This document shows, one piece after another, positions 1 to 11,294 of a stretch of 64,000 nt of DNA. The stretch is from Spongilla lacustris. Lineage: Eukaryota > Porifera > Demospongiae > Spongillida > Spongillidae. The position numbers and the translations under genes were made by a program. Under the pieces are notes generated by a model, which saw only the letters and a program-made list of their open reading frames with translations, did no database searches and was not told where the DNA came from. Every line of letters starts with the position of its first letter. Position 1 is the first letter of the stretch. Where the stretch lies: positions 14,752,986 to 14,816,985 of the forward strand of contig OX442415.1 of assembly GCA_949361645.1 (NCBI GenBank), given 5' to 3'.

Positions 1-2869
1 TGTATACAGGACAAATTTTCATTAAATTATTTCATATCCTAAAAATGTTCAATTGAAGATTTTATAGAAAGAATGGTTCAAGAATTGGTCCAAGATATTT
101 GTAATGTGGCATGTGTAGTCTTTACAGTCATACGTTTTTAATGAAAACTATTTGTGTTGAATTTTGGCATGCTGCAATATAAAAATTTTGCTGCTTTTTA
201 TAACTAGTAGTAATTTATCTGAGGTTTGGGACCTGTTCCGTACCTGAAACTTTCCATATTGCACATATCATCACTGCACAACATGTGTATAAAAAGGTGA
301 GAAAGGTGACCTTTCCTTTCATCACCTTTTCATTTTGTTTCATTGATACAGGAATACCGGAAATAGACTTCTTTACATTCAAGACCCTTAATTGATATTT
401 GTGGATGCAAGGCATGAAAAATGGTATCACCATATGACTGTCATGTACTTTATGATGATTTCTATGTGCCATTGATTCATGACATTTTTATCTATGTTGC
501 CATCTCAATTATATATGCATTTAATCACATACAGACAGTGTTTATTAAACGATCTACCACTGGCTTATTGAACCAGTCACTTCACTGTTCCCTCAAAACT
601 TTCCGCAAAGCTGAAACTGCAATGCATGTTTGGCAGCACACTGTCTTCCAGTTCCTGGCCCACACATATAAAACAAAGTTGCTTTTTTCTCTAAACAGGA
701 GCACTTTTTGCAAAAGAAATAAGCCTTCTTACCACAAACTCCATCACTGTCATCAACCACCACTTTACACTTACCCATCACTGATGCTGTCCCATAACCT
801 GAGCCACGTATTAGTACTGGGCAGTGGTCTGGTACTGAGGGTTCTACCAATTTCTTTGCAGACTCATTCAAACATCTCAAGATCTGTCTGGGCGGAGATA
901 CAGCTGGCCTACATAAGGATATTGATAATGTGTTCACAAATTCTTTCAGTGCTATGTTTGATTCCTCAAAATAGACAAATGCACGGAAAGAATTTACAAC
1001 AGCCATGCCCAATAATGTCTGGAATAAACGAATTCACCAGTCTTTTGTTTGCCATATCTCTTCCAGGCCAAGCAAATGCTGCCGAAGTTGGTTATGAACA
1101 TCGATACAATTTGCACTCTGATAGTATGACTTAACTATATTTGACTGAGAGACTTCCATATATTCTTCACATATCTGACCAGCATCATTCCTGATTCTCC
1201 TCAGCCTCCTCCATGGTTCAGTAGGCAGTGATGTTCCAAAAGTTGAAATGAAAAGTTTCATTACTTTGTTGATTTTGACTGACTTATCATTTAACTTCTT
1301 ACCAGGTTCTTTTTATGCATGTGCTATCAATCATCTTCCATATTGATCTAATGAGTGTAAAGAAAGCACATCACCACGCTTAGAATCAGAGTTAAATGCA
1401 TTATCTTGAAGCCATTTTTTGGGGTAATTAGCAGTAGAATTTTTAATAACTCCAACAAAATACATTCCCATTCTTTGCATAGCTTATGCTGTCTTAACAC
1501 TTGCAAACCATCCATCACCAGCAATACTTCTCTTGGTTCCATGATAGTGTTCAGATAGACGTTGTGTTACAGCAGTAGTTTTCATTTTTGTGTCAGCAAA
1601 ATATTTTTTTTGGGACATATTTTCTGGCTTCTCTTGCAGTTCAATGTTCAGCACTATCCTGCTTTTTGCATCACAAATATTCTTTATCATGAATCCAACT
1701 CCTTCTGGTTTCAGCTTCATTTTTGTCACTTGAGGAACATGATGTTCACTACCCAACCACCGGCTCATGGATTCATCTATGGCTAGTGAGTCTCCCGCAA
1801 CAAATACTGACTCCATATTCTCATTGAATAGCTGGAACAAACATCTTATTCGGTACCATTCATCGGTTTTCTCTGCCTTTTCTGCATTCCCTTCCCAAAA
1901 TGCCAGTGCACCACGAATTTGCTCCCATCTATGCTTACTCATTCCAGTTTTTTCACCAAATCAATTTGCAGTTATAAATCCATCATCCTTTACTTTCCAG
2001 TAATCTTGTATTGTAGTAAGAGGTTCTACAGACATGCCAAGCAAACAGCCAATGAACTGATCCATTTCATCTACATCCAAATTACCATTTTCACCCAGGA
2101 AAGTGTTTGTGTTCTGAATTATGAAGTTTTGCATCTGCTGAGAATACATCAAACGAAAGTAATCAATAACATTCTTACCAAACACTTCTAATCTGCCTTT
2201 GGAAGACGATTGCCAGTTGAGACGAGGCTTAACAGTCACAATATCCTCTATGCTTCTCGGATCGACAGAGTCTAGCGAGGGATCCAATTTCCACACGCGA
2301 TCGCCTACCTTTATAGAGTTGCCTTCACAAACTTCCTGAGGGGCATCCGATGGTTCCTCGTCATCAGTGGAGACCTCTTCTGATGAACTAACTCCATCAG
2401 AATCGTCTGCAGTCTCTTCGCCCACAGATGGAATACTCAAATGTACGCACGTTTTAGCGCGTTTGGAGGGTACGCACTCAGTTTCCCTCCTAAAAATTCG
2501 ATGTTGCGCCGCATACTCTGCCACAAAAGGAGGTTGAAAGGAGGTCCATTCAACACGGTATTTACGCTTTTTCACGAGTCCAAGTAATTTTCCTTCGACA
2601 ATATCACTCTTCCAATTCCGTCCAAAAATCTTTTCCAGTTCACCGTTTTTTGCTACAATTGTACCTTTCGCGTGGATGGCCTGTCCTACCTTCATTCGCG
2701 TTCCATTGATTGTTATACACGACTTACTACGAGAAGGTCCAACTCCATCTTCATCACAACCTGCCATTTTTAGTTCAAGGTTTAACTAGAATAAATGGCT
2801 TCACGCGTTCAAAAATTGTCCCACATAAAGGACAATTGTCCTTTATACAGGACATTGAGTGAATAGGGG
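1..2869 (-). mobile_element. piggyBac-like DNA transposon, left tip outside window
   Basis: The right end is bounded by TTAA (2870-2873), and reading inward on the minus strand the element begins CCCC, as piggyBac elements do. The subterminal sequence TGTATAAAGGACAATT (about 2834-2849, minus) is matched at the left window edge by TGTATACAGGACAA (1-14, plus) in inverted orientation. The left terminal repeat should therefore begin about 20 bases before the window. An 18-base palindrome (2827-2844) lies inside the right end. The element carries a degenerate transposase (593-2767) and is presumably immobile. The TTAA target site is established for the superfamily; the left tip is inferred. Confidence 0.85.
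593..2767 (-). pseudogene. piggyBac-like transposase (DDE_Tnp_1_7), in-frame stops
   Basis: One reading frame runs through the whole locus on the minus strand, starting at an ATG at 2767. It is interrupted by in-frame stops TGA (1961-1963), TAA (1484-1486) and TGA (1034-1036), with further stops near 1310-1340. Family hallmarks are visible: an acidic Ser/Asp/Glu-rich N-terminal region; DESMSRWLG (first catalytic Asp region); KPEGVGFMIKNICD; GDGWFASVKT (second catalytic Asp region); a YPKKW segment just after the TAA stop; and NCIDVHNQLRQ (third Asp region). The C-terminal part is cysteine-rich (GKCKVVVDDSDGVCGKK then FFCKKCSC), as in piggyBac zinc-binding tails. Loss is mainly by nonsense substitution, which suggests moderate age. 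It is a pseudogene as it stands. Confidence 0.9.
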
Positions 2870-2873
2870 TTAA
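2827..2873. repeat. Terminal inverted repeat and TTAA target site of the piggyBac-like element
   Basis: This holds the 18-base palindrome AAAGGACAATTGTCCTTT (2827-2844), then a CCTGTATA-like stretch, then GGGG directly before TTAA at 2870-2873. It marks the outer boundary of the element. Confidence 0.8.
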
Positions 2874-3372
2874 GGTTTTGCATTGAACATTGTATTAGTA
2901 GTTCAATCTGTGTGAATTTCTAACTTTTGGTGTTTATTAGAACATAATTCTTATCAGTTACAGTTGTACAGTTGTACTATTTGGCAGCATGATCTTCTAT
3001 CTTATCATGACCAACAATAAGAGTGATTTATTTACTGAAGTACAATTATAGTGAGGCTATGTGTTTTTAATGCTACACAATTATCTATATACTGATTATA
3101 AACTCAACAAGGATAGTATAATGAAGCATAGTGTTAGCGGTTATGCTAAAGCAAAACTTACTGACATGTTGGATTTGTTGTAGTATATTCGTAAGGGGAG
3201 TTATGCAGCTTATGCTTTACAAATTTCAATCTTTTGGCATTAAAAGCTAGTTTTCTTCAAGTACTAATAGTAACTAACAACAGACTTTATTGGCTTAGGA
3301 ATACAAGTGGGGATCTTAATAGCTTGTCGATGCAGCCAGACACTACTGGAGCACTCTTCAGTGAGTGAACAG

Positions 3373-3404
<32 letters not shown>

Positions 3405-3558
3405 TTAAACTGTTGCCCAACGCACCTATATACACGTGGCTAGCCCCAACATGGCCCATGCTTATTTTATCACAGACAGACACACTAAGGTTAGATTAAA
3501 AAAAGAGTGAAGGAAGATATACAAATAAATCCGTTTTGTAGGATTACACATGCATAAA
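2874..3558. other. Spacer and probable 3' UTR of the 2A-Death gene, with poly-C
   Basis: No coding frame is supported. A 32-base cytosine run occupies 3373-3404. On the minus strand an AATAAA signal (plus TTTATT, 3286-3291) lies about 270 bases after the predicted stop of the upstream gene and is the likely polyadenylation signal. Confidence 0.6.
3286..3291 (-). terminator. Putative polyadenylation signal of the 2A-Death gene
   Basis: AATAAA on the minus strand, in context GCCAATAAAGTC. It is the first canonical signal after the predicted TAA at 3559-3561. Confidence 0.5.
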
Positions 3559-4215
3559 TTATATAATGTACTTACATTTAGCATACATGCAATTTATGGC
3601 AGGTAGATATGCTAAATGATGTTGTTCTGTAACACCAGAATTTGTAATTTATGAATGCATCCTTGTTTCCTTACTTTTAATTCTATTCAGTGGTGTCTAC
3701 AAATCCTTTATGTACTTACCAGTGCTGTCACTCTTAGCATAAGATGTGGTCAACTTTCTAACACCTTGGGCAGCTTCCATGTGTTGCAGTTTTTCAAATA
3801 TGTTAACCAGTTCCCTGTATGTGGCCTTGGGTCCCTTCATTTCCAGCCACTTCTCAAACACTTCATCTCTTTTATTTTGTTCACTGAGCCCTTCATTGCC
3901 AATGATGTCTTTGGTTAGCTGGGGACCTATCAGACGCCTAGCTACTGCCCTCAAATCGAAGCATTGAAATGATGCTATTTCATACAAGTGTTCATGACTG
4001 CATAGCAAGTCCAGAGGGTCTAACGATGCATACATGTACATTATTAAACTAGCTGGTTAGGGTATAGCAGGCACCTTACCTTCACCATGCTGTGCTAAAG
4101 GTCCGGGGTTCACTTCTACATCTCCGGACAATATCAGAAGCTGCCTTATCGTCGACATTAATGACGTAACCACTAAAGACAGTACATGTAGAAACTTCCC
4201 AACTGCTCTGTACAT
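3559..4215 (-). CDS. Three-exon gene: 2A ribosome-skipping leader plus Death-like domain
   Basis: Exon 1 (4215-4080) starts at the only suitable ATG and codes 45 residues. A hydrophobic stretch (FLHVLSLVVTSLM, residues 8-20) leads into LLILSGDVEVNPGP, a full match to the class 2A consensus D(V/I)ExNPG|P; skipping would fall between Gly38 and Pro39. A GTAAGG donor and a 60-base intron follow. Exon 2 (4019-3720, phase 1 in and out) codes a Death-superfamily helical bundle: LYEIASFQCFDLRAVARRLIG, then VFEKWLEMKG, KATYRELVNIFEKL. A GTAAGT donor follows. Exon 3 (3626-3559) is a weaker call and ends at TAA; the total is 167 residues. In sea-urchin and sponge NLR-type proteins, 2A leaders are known to double as signal sequences. 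Here the downstream product would be a Death-domain adaptor of about 129 residues, unless more exons exist. Exons 1 and 2 are strong; exon 3 is tentative. Confidence 0.8.
4099..4125 (-). other. 2A-type translational recoding motif (GDVEVNPGP)
   Basis: Codons 31-39 of the gene read GDVEVNPGP, preceded by the hydrophobic LLILS typical of active 2A peptides. In characterised 2As the ribosome fails to form the Gly-Pro bond and releases the upstream peptide. Activity here is inferred from the perfect motif. The complete reading frame from ATG through the motif to an in-phase splice donor argues against a chance match. Confidence 0.85.
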
Positions 4216-4585
4216 CTGTTATGAGGAGAAATCAGAATAAGCGAAAAACGTATGCACTTGAACACACACCTCGCTAGACCTCGATCGAAGTTTGCTACCA
4301 ACTGCAAATTCTAAACTCATGGACCACTGTTCCAGGCACATCGATATTCTTGCTATTACGTATTTGAGGTTGTCCTGGTAACAACCTCTATCGGATACTT
4401 TGCAGATATCCTTTCCTCTCCACCTTCGCGTCACGTTGGCTGGGCTATGATTCTTGTCCCCGCAGCTAACGTTTCTACGGCTAACAAACGTCCCGATCCT
4501 TGCCCTGTACGTCGCAAGGTCGACTCCCATCTTGCGGCTTGTCTACTCCTTCGCAAAAAACCTTTTCTCCACAACAATATACAAT

Positions 4586-5446
4586 CATAGATATTATACG
4601 GAAGGGATTGGAAACGGATCACGTGCTGCAATACATTGCATTATCCTAGCTTCGGGCCGTCAGTGTAGTATTAATCAACACCTTCTTAGTGACCACGGTA
4701 AAGGAACTTTTTCGAAAAGCAAAGATATTTGTCTAGTTAGAGGCTTTCTTTGGTGTTATGCGACTTGCTTGAGAGGTATGGATATTAAGAAATGCGTGTT
4801 TCTGACTGTAAATGTATTCAGACGCGAGTTTGTCATTAGACCTGCGTTCCGTGTGTTAGCGATGCCTTTGTGGGCGTACAGGTAACGATAGCTTTGTCGC
4901 ATTGGCTATGTTTGTGTATAATCGAGGAGATCTTACTAAGGCAAATCGACCTCTGTGGGTTTTGTCTCTGATGCACTTCGTACACTAATAAAAAAGTCGC
5001 CGATAACCTTTTGGACATGTGTGTGGTTGTGGGCGTACAGCGCGTGCTGAGGCCTATTTTCCCATTATTTTATTCCTTTTTCTGGTTGTGTGCTGATCAT
5101 ATAAACGACCTGGTGTGTGGACAACTGGCTTCCACACTAAATACTCCTATTTTTTCTCTTTGGAACTCAGGTGTGAATGGGAGGTCACCGTCGATTCACG
5201 ATTGTGACTCTCAAGTACGAAGAATTAAGAATGGAAAACTTGATGTACAGCGTCCAATAGGATAGTGTTTTCGTCTAGATATAGGAAAGTGCATGTGTTC
5301 AACTCTTTGTTTAAGTAAGTTATACCAACAACAGTTACAGCATCGCAATCCATTGATTCCGCCATTTTATTTCCTACTACACTGATGGAACCTGTTAATT
5401 GGTGTTGAAACGTCCCGTTTCCAATCCCTTCCGTATAATATCTATG
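4586..5446. mobile_element. Non-autonomous DNA transposon, 861 bp, 32-bp TIRs, 7-bp target duplication
   Basis: Perfect inverted repeats at 4586-4617 and 5415-5446 begin CATAGATATTATACGG. They are flanked on both sides by the direct repeat ATACAAT (4579-4585 and 5447-5453), a clear target-site duplication. Open frames inside show no transposase similarity. Seven bases does not fit a common superfamily exactly (hAT and P use 8 bp), so it is left unclassified. It lies just upstream of the 2A-Death gene and could carry part of its 5' region. Confidence 0.85.
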
Positions 5447-5453
5447 ATACAAT

Positions 5454-6063
5454 CGCGCCGCGCCTTCCTCGATCGCGCGCTCAAGGTCGATCAGAAATAG
5501 CACTTGCACGTGATTAGGTATGAGAATAATGAGACCTATGATGTGATTTTGTATTAGGTCACCATGTCTGAGTGAAAACTAGTCTCAGTCTGTGACCGTA
5601 AGTCTGGTCAGTAAACTGATGATCCCGGACTATGTGCTGATTGCATTGCGGTTTTATGGACAACTTCATACCTTACACCTTATGGCATATTATAGACTGT
5701 AGAACACATGTACTTTTAATAGTTGCTTCTTGCTCAACATTGATTCCGGTCTGAAATCACTAATGTTCATAACACAGCAGCTTCTTATTAACATTAAAAT
5801 ACTACATAACTTCACATACATGTATATGTAATCAGATCTATTTGACAAATTATAGTAAGTTTGCCCTATTGCACTTAGATCAATGGAGGTCCATGGAGCC
5901 GTAACAAACATAATTTACTCACATGTTCACAGTGTGCTTCAATTGGAAGAAAACATGCATAAAGGTAAAAATGTATAAGGATTTGATATGTTTGCAAATC
6001 AGTGTTCAGCCAGAAGATTGGTCACAGACAGACCACAGGAGGAGGCTCATCCCTAAGCTCCGC
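5454..6063. other. Intergenic, no gene seen
   Basis: This lies between the 861-bp element and the 3' end of the eight-exon minus-strand gene. I find no supported coding frame or repeat family. The part near 6060 would be 3' UTR of that gene. Confidence 0.5.
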
Positions 6064-9000
6064 CTACTTAGCAGTCCTCTTGGTACACCTGATGCACTCG
6101 TCCTGGACCACCACAGGCCTCCTCTTGATGGGGGACCACTGGGAGTGGGGCGTCTTGGGACAGTTCTCCTTGTTCAGAGGGGAGTGGACCACTTTGGTGC
6201 GAGACTGGATACCTCCCCCATCCTAACACAGGACAACTATAGCTCACCATAACATATGTGGTACACAGGTGTACAATGTGCAGCATAACATATGTGGTAC
6301 ACAGGTGTACAATGTGCAGCATAACATATGTGGTACACTGGTGTACAATAACATACCATATCCATGTCAAGATGCTGAAAGTTGTGTTGAGAAAACAAAA
6401 AGGATACTTGTAAACAGAAGTACAAGGTCTCAAGGGAATAAGTTAATTATTCATTGCATAAGTATCTGAGTTATATTCATAGCAATAGTTGCTGGTCACT
6501 TGACTCTTGAAACTCTAATAAATTCCTTACACCATGAGTAAAGTAAACAATCATTTTGAGATACAGACATGGAGGTACCCAGGGAACATGGAGGTACATG
6601 TACCTAGAGCACATGGAGGTACCCAGAGCACATGGAGGTACCCAGAGCACATGGAGGTACCCAGAGCACATGGAGGTACCCAGAGTACATGGAGGTACCC
6701 AGAGCACATGGAGGTACCCAGAGCACACACCTCAGCCTTCATTGGCCCTTCCTGTCTGGTCTGCTGCTGGCCAAACATGCGGCCATTTCTTGGCTTAAGG
6801 AGACCACCAAGCCTAGACTTTGGGTTCAGCTGCAGTTTGGTTGGCATGACTTTCCCTGTGGGGGGAGGTGGCCTCTCGGCAACAGGACTACAAGGATCTG
6901 TATTATGATGGTGTGCCTGAGAAGAGGGAGGAAAGGGAGAGAGGGTGCAGAAGAGTTGAATAACATCAGCATATGCACACATCACATCATACATCTTATA
7001 CACACAGTACCACCCACAAGTTTGTTTAAACTTACTGGTGGGCAGCACTGTATACACATCATACACACCATCACATCACACACATGAACAACATGTACAT
7101 GTACTACTACTGTAGCTCTCCATACACTCATACCCCTGACAATACCCCCCATCCACCTTACCCTGCCACCAGGTGTGGGAATAAATGAACGACGCTTGTG
7201 AGCTGAACCAGGTGTGTGTCCCTCTGCCCCTCCTCTCTCCAGATCAATGGTGGGAGGCAGCTGGTTGTCTATGGAGCTGAGGCACAGGGGTGGAGACACA
7301 CCCTTGACAGGGGTGGTGACCAGCTCCCCTGATGGGACAAAGGGGAGGGACTTGGCCGGAGTGGACTGCTTGGCAGAGGGTGTGGCCACACACATGATGG
7401 AGGTGCTGAAGGAGCTGTCAGCAGCAGCCACAGGGATGTTCTCTTTGGGGGGAGGGAGGCCGGCTTTGGGGGGCCTGCTGGTGATGGTACCATTGGCCAC
7501 ACCCTCTGTGGGAGGAGCTCTGACCTGTTGCCTAGGAGTTGGTGCTTTTCTTGATTGTTTGGGAGGTGTGGTCAGCTTGCTACGCAGCTCCTGCTTGGAC
7601 AGATTTGAGGACAGTACTTTGGTTAGTGTCTTGATTGGCCTGGGAACCTGGTTGTTCTCATCCCCAGCCTTAGCATGCTTTGAGTCACTCTTAAAGCCTG
7701 TTGGAGGCTTCAGTTTCAATGGCACTGAGGTCAGCCTAGAGGCAGCATCAGTAGCACAATCCACAGGGTCAGCAGACCTAAGTGGTACCACTTTAGTAAC
7801 AGGCTTGCAAGGAAGCAGCTATACGAGGTGAGAGAGAGGAGGGAGGAGGGAGTTATATAGGCCACCACTATGTAATACAACATATAACGCATACAGTACA
7901 TGCATGATTCATTATCGACAAATAAACATAACATTTTATGTCCTAACCTAAATGATCCCACAAAGAATATTTTAGCACAATGTTCTACTGTGTGTTTATA
8001 TGCCATGTGTTACTTCAATAGCTAACCTTGGCCTTAGAGGTAGGTGGCTGCAGTTTCCCAGGGAGACCAGACATGGCAGGAGCAACACTCCTTGGAAGGC
8101 AGCTCCTGTAGTAATAGGGAGAGGGAGGAGGGTTAGTCCAGTGTGCAATGGTCCATGGGGGGAGGTGGGGCATCAATGGTCCATGGACAGGTGAAGGGTA
8201 TCAATGGTCCAGGGGCATCAATGGTCCAGGGGCACATGCAGGTTGATAAGTTTGGTCACTCACTTCACAAGATGAGGCTTTAGTTTCAAAGGATGTCCAG
8301 GAGCTTTGGCATTCATAGCCCCAACAGAAGGAGGTTCAGGTGGAGGCTCCACAGAACTGCTTGTGCTACAGCTGGAGATGGCAGACTGCCATGACTCATC
8401 CAGGTCCAGCCTGGGGGCGGGCCTGACCACACCCACCATTGGTACCCCACTGCAGCTCCTTGGTGCAGTGGGAAGCGAGGGTGTGGCCACAAAGGAGGAG
8501 ACAGAGGTGTCATGTCTATCCCTGACCTCCCTCAGCTGCTTCAGCTCACTGCAGAGCACAGGCTGTAGGAGTGGGGTAAGAAAAATTACTCCACATAATG
8601 CCCACCATGTTAGCCAGATGGCCTACCGATTTATCAAAAGTGCTGCACTTCTTTAGCTGCCTCTTGGGTGTGGGCAGTCTGGAGGGATGGTCCGTGGCAT
8701 TCATGGAGTTTGACCGACTGATGTGGGGAGTGCCACTATCCACACCCTGGTGATCAGGAGGCTCCGCCCCCAGCTGCACATCACGTTGTAGGACTGTTAC
8801 AGTGGGTGTGGGTCCAACTACCTTCACATCTCCACCAACACTGCCCTCCTCCTCCTCAAACCTCAGCTTCCCTTCAAAGCAAGCAGAGGTGGGTCTAGAG
8901 ATGCCGGATGAGTCAGACTCGATAATGGACAGGTCCTTGCCCCCCTCCCCTCTCTCCCTCATGTCCTCCTGCCCCTCTTCTGGCTTTGGGGTGAAGGCCA

Positions 9001-9568
9001 TCAGACAACCCTCAGTGGTGTGGTGGGCAGACTGCACCCTCCATGGCATGCATGTGATGAGGTCCACCTCACCCCCCTCCTCCTTGTCAAACATATGGGA
9101 CGCGTGAAGGGCAGTAGAGGATGGGTACCCAGTCCCAACAACTGCAGGAGAGCTACTCCTGTGCATAGCTCCCTCCTCCATGCTGTTTACAGATGGCTCC
9201 TGGTCGGGGTTGAAGCTGAAAACAATGTGAAATGATGGCATATAAATTCAGTGGTCCAACTACATGTACAGTAGTGGTCTATACTCCCTCTCTCCCAAAC
9301 AAAAGTACCAGATGGGACTGTACTAGTAATAGAACATCAGCTGTGCTAATGTCACAAACACACACATACACACATGCACAGAAGTACACAAACAGCACCA
9401 ATCTTTCGTATCGCATTTATTCATTTTGCACTAGCTCCATCCCTGCCATGGTGCACAGACAAACCCTACACACACACACACATACACACACACACACAAC
9501 ACACATCCATACACACAATACACAGACACACGCGCGCGCACACGCACACACATACACACACACACGCA

Positions 9569-9610
<42 letters not shown>

Positions 9611-9940
9611 TGGGCCTATTCATACCTGATGTTGAGATACTCCTCTGGCACGTCGAAGTCGAACAGCTCGTCTTCAATGAGCTTCACATCTGTCGGGGAA
9701 CCGGGGAAATATGAATGCATGGATATGTAGTACGATGTAAGGAAGGGTAGCTGTTACCTTTCATATCAGGAGTCAGCCAAGTAGCGCCTGAACAAGTCAC
9801 CAACGTTAAACCCGGCAAGTATTTATAAACTTATTCTTACCGAGTGTGTCTTTTTTTGCAGTGTGTGAATCCGCTGTAGAATCGATAGGTCGTTTTAAAA
9901 ATAGTTTGGCAGAGCCTGCACCATCGATAGTACCCTCCAT
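6064..9940 (-). CDS. Eight-exon Pro/Ser-rich protein, possible GTSE1-like mitotic microtubule protein
   Basis: Exons on the minus strand are 9940-9841, 9689-9626, 9215-8627, 8562-8264, 8105-8027, 7818-7162, 6916-6731 and 6222-6064. All have GT-AG borders and consistent phases, giving 2133 nt and 710 residues. The N-terminus holds an acidic motif, VKLIEDELFDFDVPEEYLNI (residues about 35-54), recalling the FDFD motif near the start of vertebrate GTSE1. The rest is low complexity with many SP/TP sites, a repeated PLKLKP motif (exons 4 and 6), basic patches such as HKRRSFIPTPGGR, and a C-terminal SPLNKENCPKTPHSQWSPIK. This looks like a Cdk-regulated, disordered microtubule-associated protein. No globular domain is visible. 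The gene structure is strong; the GTSE1 name is a hypothesis. Introns hold a CA repeat and two minisatellites. Confidence 0.85.
6249..6350. repeat. 36-bp tandem repeat, about 2.8 copies
   Basis: Units contain CATAACATATGTGGTACAC followed by AGGTGTACAATGTGCAG. It lies in intron 7 of the eight-exon gene. Confidence 0.85.
6568..6726. repeat. 19-bp minisatellite, about 8 units
   Basis: The unit is ACATGGAGGTACCCAGAGC. It ends within a few bases of the exon 7 donor site (6730), in intron 7 of the eight-exon gene. Apparent open frames here are repeat artefacts. Confidence 0.9.
9469..9606. repeat. (CA)n microsatellite, interrupted
   Basis: A CA-rich tract with CGCGCG and ACAT interruptions, inside intron 2 of the eight-exon gene. 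Confidence 0.95.
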
Positions 9941-10480
9941 CTGTTTTTTTAAATTCAAATTTAATGGTATTATGCCATTGGTAGTTATCGCGTGATGAGA
10001 TCGTGTACGTCATCCACTTTTCCTTCCGGAGGCTGGCATTGGGCGATACATCACGGTCGTTGACCTTAATTTAATTCGCTGCACCTTCCTTTTCTGATTT
10101 GGTTCTGCTGTTGGAGATATATAGTCGGCCCGACCAAACGCGGTGGTAGGGCCCGCCCGACTAGGGGATATACGTACGCGTGTACCTTTGCATCAACCAT
10201 GACCAGGCCCGTAGGCTGGGGGGGGGGGGGGGGGGGGGGTCGGTGTGTTCGGTCGACCCCCCCCCCGCTCGTCAGAACTAGTTCCATATATATAGTAAGC
10301 TTAGCAACCGCGGGACATCCATTCTAAATGGGGCGCCCACGTCCCGCCCACAACAAACAGCAGCGGCGGAACAGGGGGAGGGTCCGTGAATTAAATTACG
10401 GGTTCCCATGCAACTATGGGTACTGCATGTAGAAGTTCCGCATACGATCAAGAATTGTGGAACTTTTACCCATGCATACT
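9941..10480. other. Upstream region with poly-G/poly-C
   Basis: It contains the likely promoter of the eight-exon gene (first ATG at 9940) and a run of more than 20 G near 10219-10240, followed by a C run near 10257-10267. No coding frame is supported. Confidence 0.5.
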
Positions 10481-10543
10481 GTTGGGCGTAGCCCGACCTG
10501 CGCGTAATATTGGCGGATACGCGAAGGTCGGGCTACGCCCAAC
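10481..10543. repeat. Short hairpin element with 19-bp arms
   Basis: GTTGGGCGTAGCCCGACCT (10481-10499) is repeated inverted at 10525-10543, with further pairing (GCGTA/TACGC) inside. A related half copy, GTTGGGCGTAGCCCGACC, lies at 61059-61076, so this is probably an interspersed family or a transposon tip. Confidence 0.8.
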
Positions 10544-10756
10544 TAGCATACTGTTACATTAGTCTTGGCCCCAGACCCAACGGACGCGTCAGTATCGAGA
10601 GTTACGTTAGTAACTCTCATATAGGATTTGACCCCGATTGTGAATATAATTAAAAAAACGGGACCCGCTTCTAACGGGACTCCTATCAATCGGATGGCTT
10701 AGCTAGTCGTCGGTATCTAACAAGAAATCAAAAATGAGCCGTTTCGTGTTTGTTTG

Positions 10757-11059
10757 ATGTCGCAAAACCGTGTCGTTCAAGAGAACAAAAGGGATTCTGT
10801 TTTTCCTCGTCCCCAGACGGAACGGCGGCCATTTTCTCCTTCTTCCTTTATTTGTAAAGTACTCGAGATAAGAACCGTTTCAAAGGACGCGAACGGTGCC
10901 AGTACGTTAAGAATTTCAAGCGGTAGTGCCCTTTTGAGTCAGATACACGTGGATCCTATTGGACCTGGAACTGATAACATAAATACATATGTTGATAACT
11001 TTACTGGGGAAAAAACTCGACACGGGAGCTGTTTCAAAGAACGTCAGTGGTATCAATAG
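10757..11059 (+). CDS. Unrecognised open frame, 100 residues
   Basis: An ATG-started frame (MSQNRVVQENKRD...) with no family resemblance that I recognise. The segment around 10876-10935 is echoed imperfectly at about 11031-11080, suggesting an internal duplication. Expression is unsupported; it may belong to a repeat with the next frame. Confidence 0.25.
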   Translation: MSQNRVVQENKRDSVFPRPQTERRPFSPSSFICKVLEIRTVSKDANGASTLRISSGSALLSQIHVDPIGPGTDNINTYVDNFTGEKTRHGSCFKERQWYQ

Positions 11060-11294
11060 GTTCAGAATTTCAATTTATATCCGTACAAGTGAGTATGTTC
11101 ATAGGGATCGCTTGTTACAGTAGCTCAGGCTAGAAATGGTGTGTTTCAAGCCATACGGCCATGATAGATGCTGTAAGCCACACCTACTTGAGCTTAAATA
11201 TTAGAACTACACGTGAGGCTATTTCTTGGTGTTCCTGTTTGTAGTTAAGGTGTTTATATCGTTTGCTTTTGTTAGTGAAGCTGTTTTTGTCAAA

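Noticed and set aside
421..1134. 237-residue plus-strand frame
   Set aside because: It is antisense to the piggyBac transposase, whose conserved motifs are on the minus strand.
6534..7087. Plus-strand frames over 6534-7087
   Set aside because: They overlap a 19-bp minisatellite and lie antisense to exon 7 of the minus-strand gene, which is supported by phase-consistent splicing.
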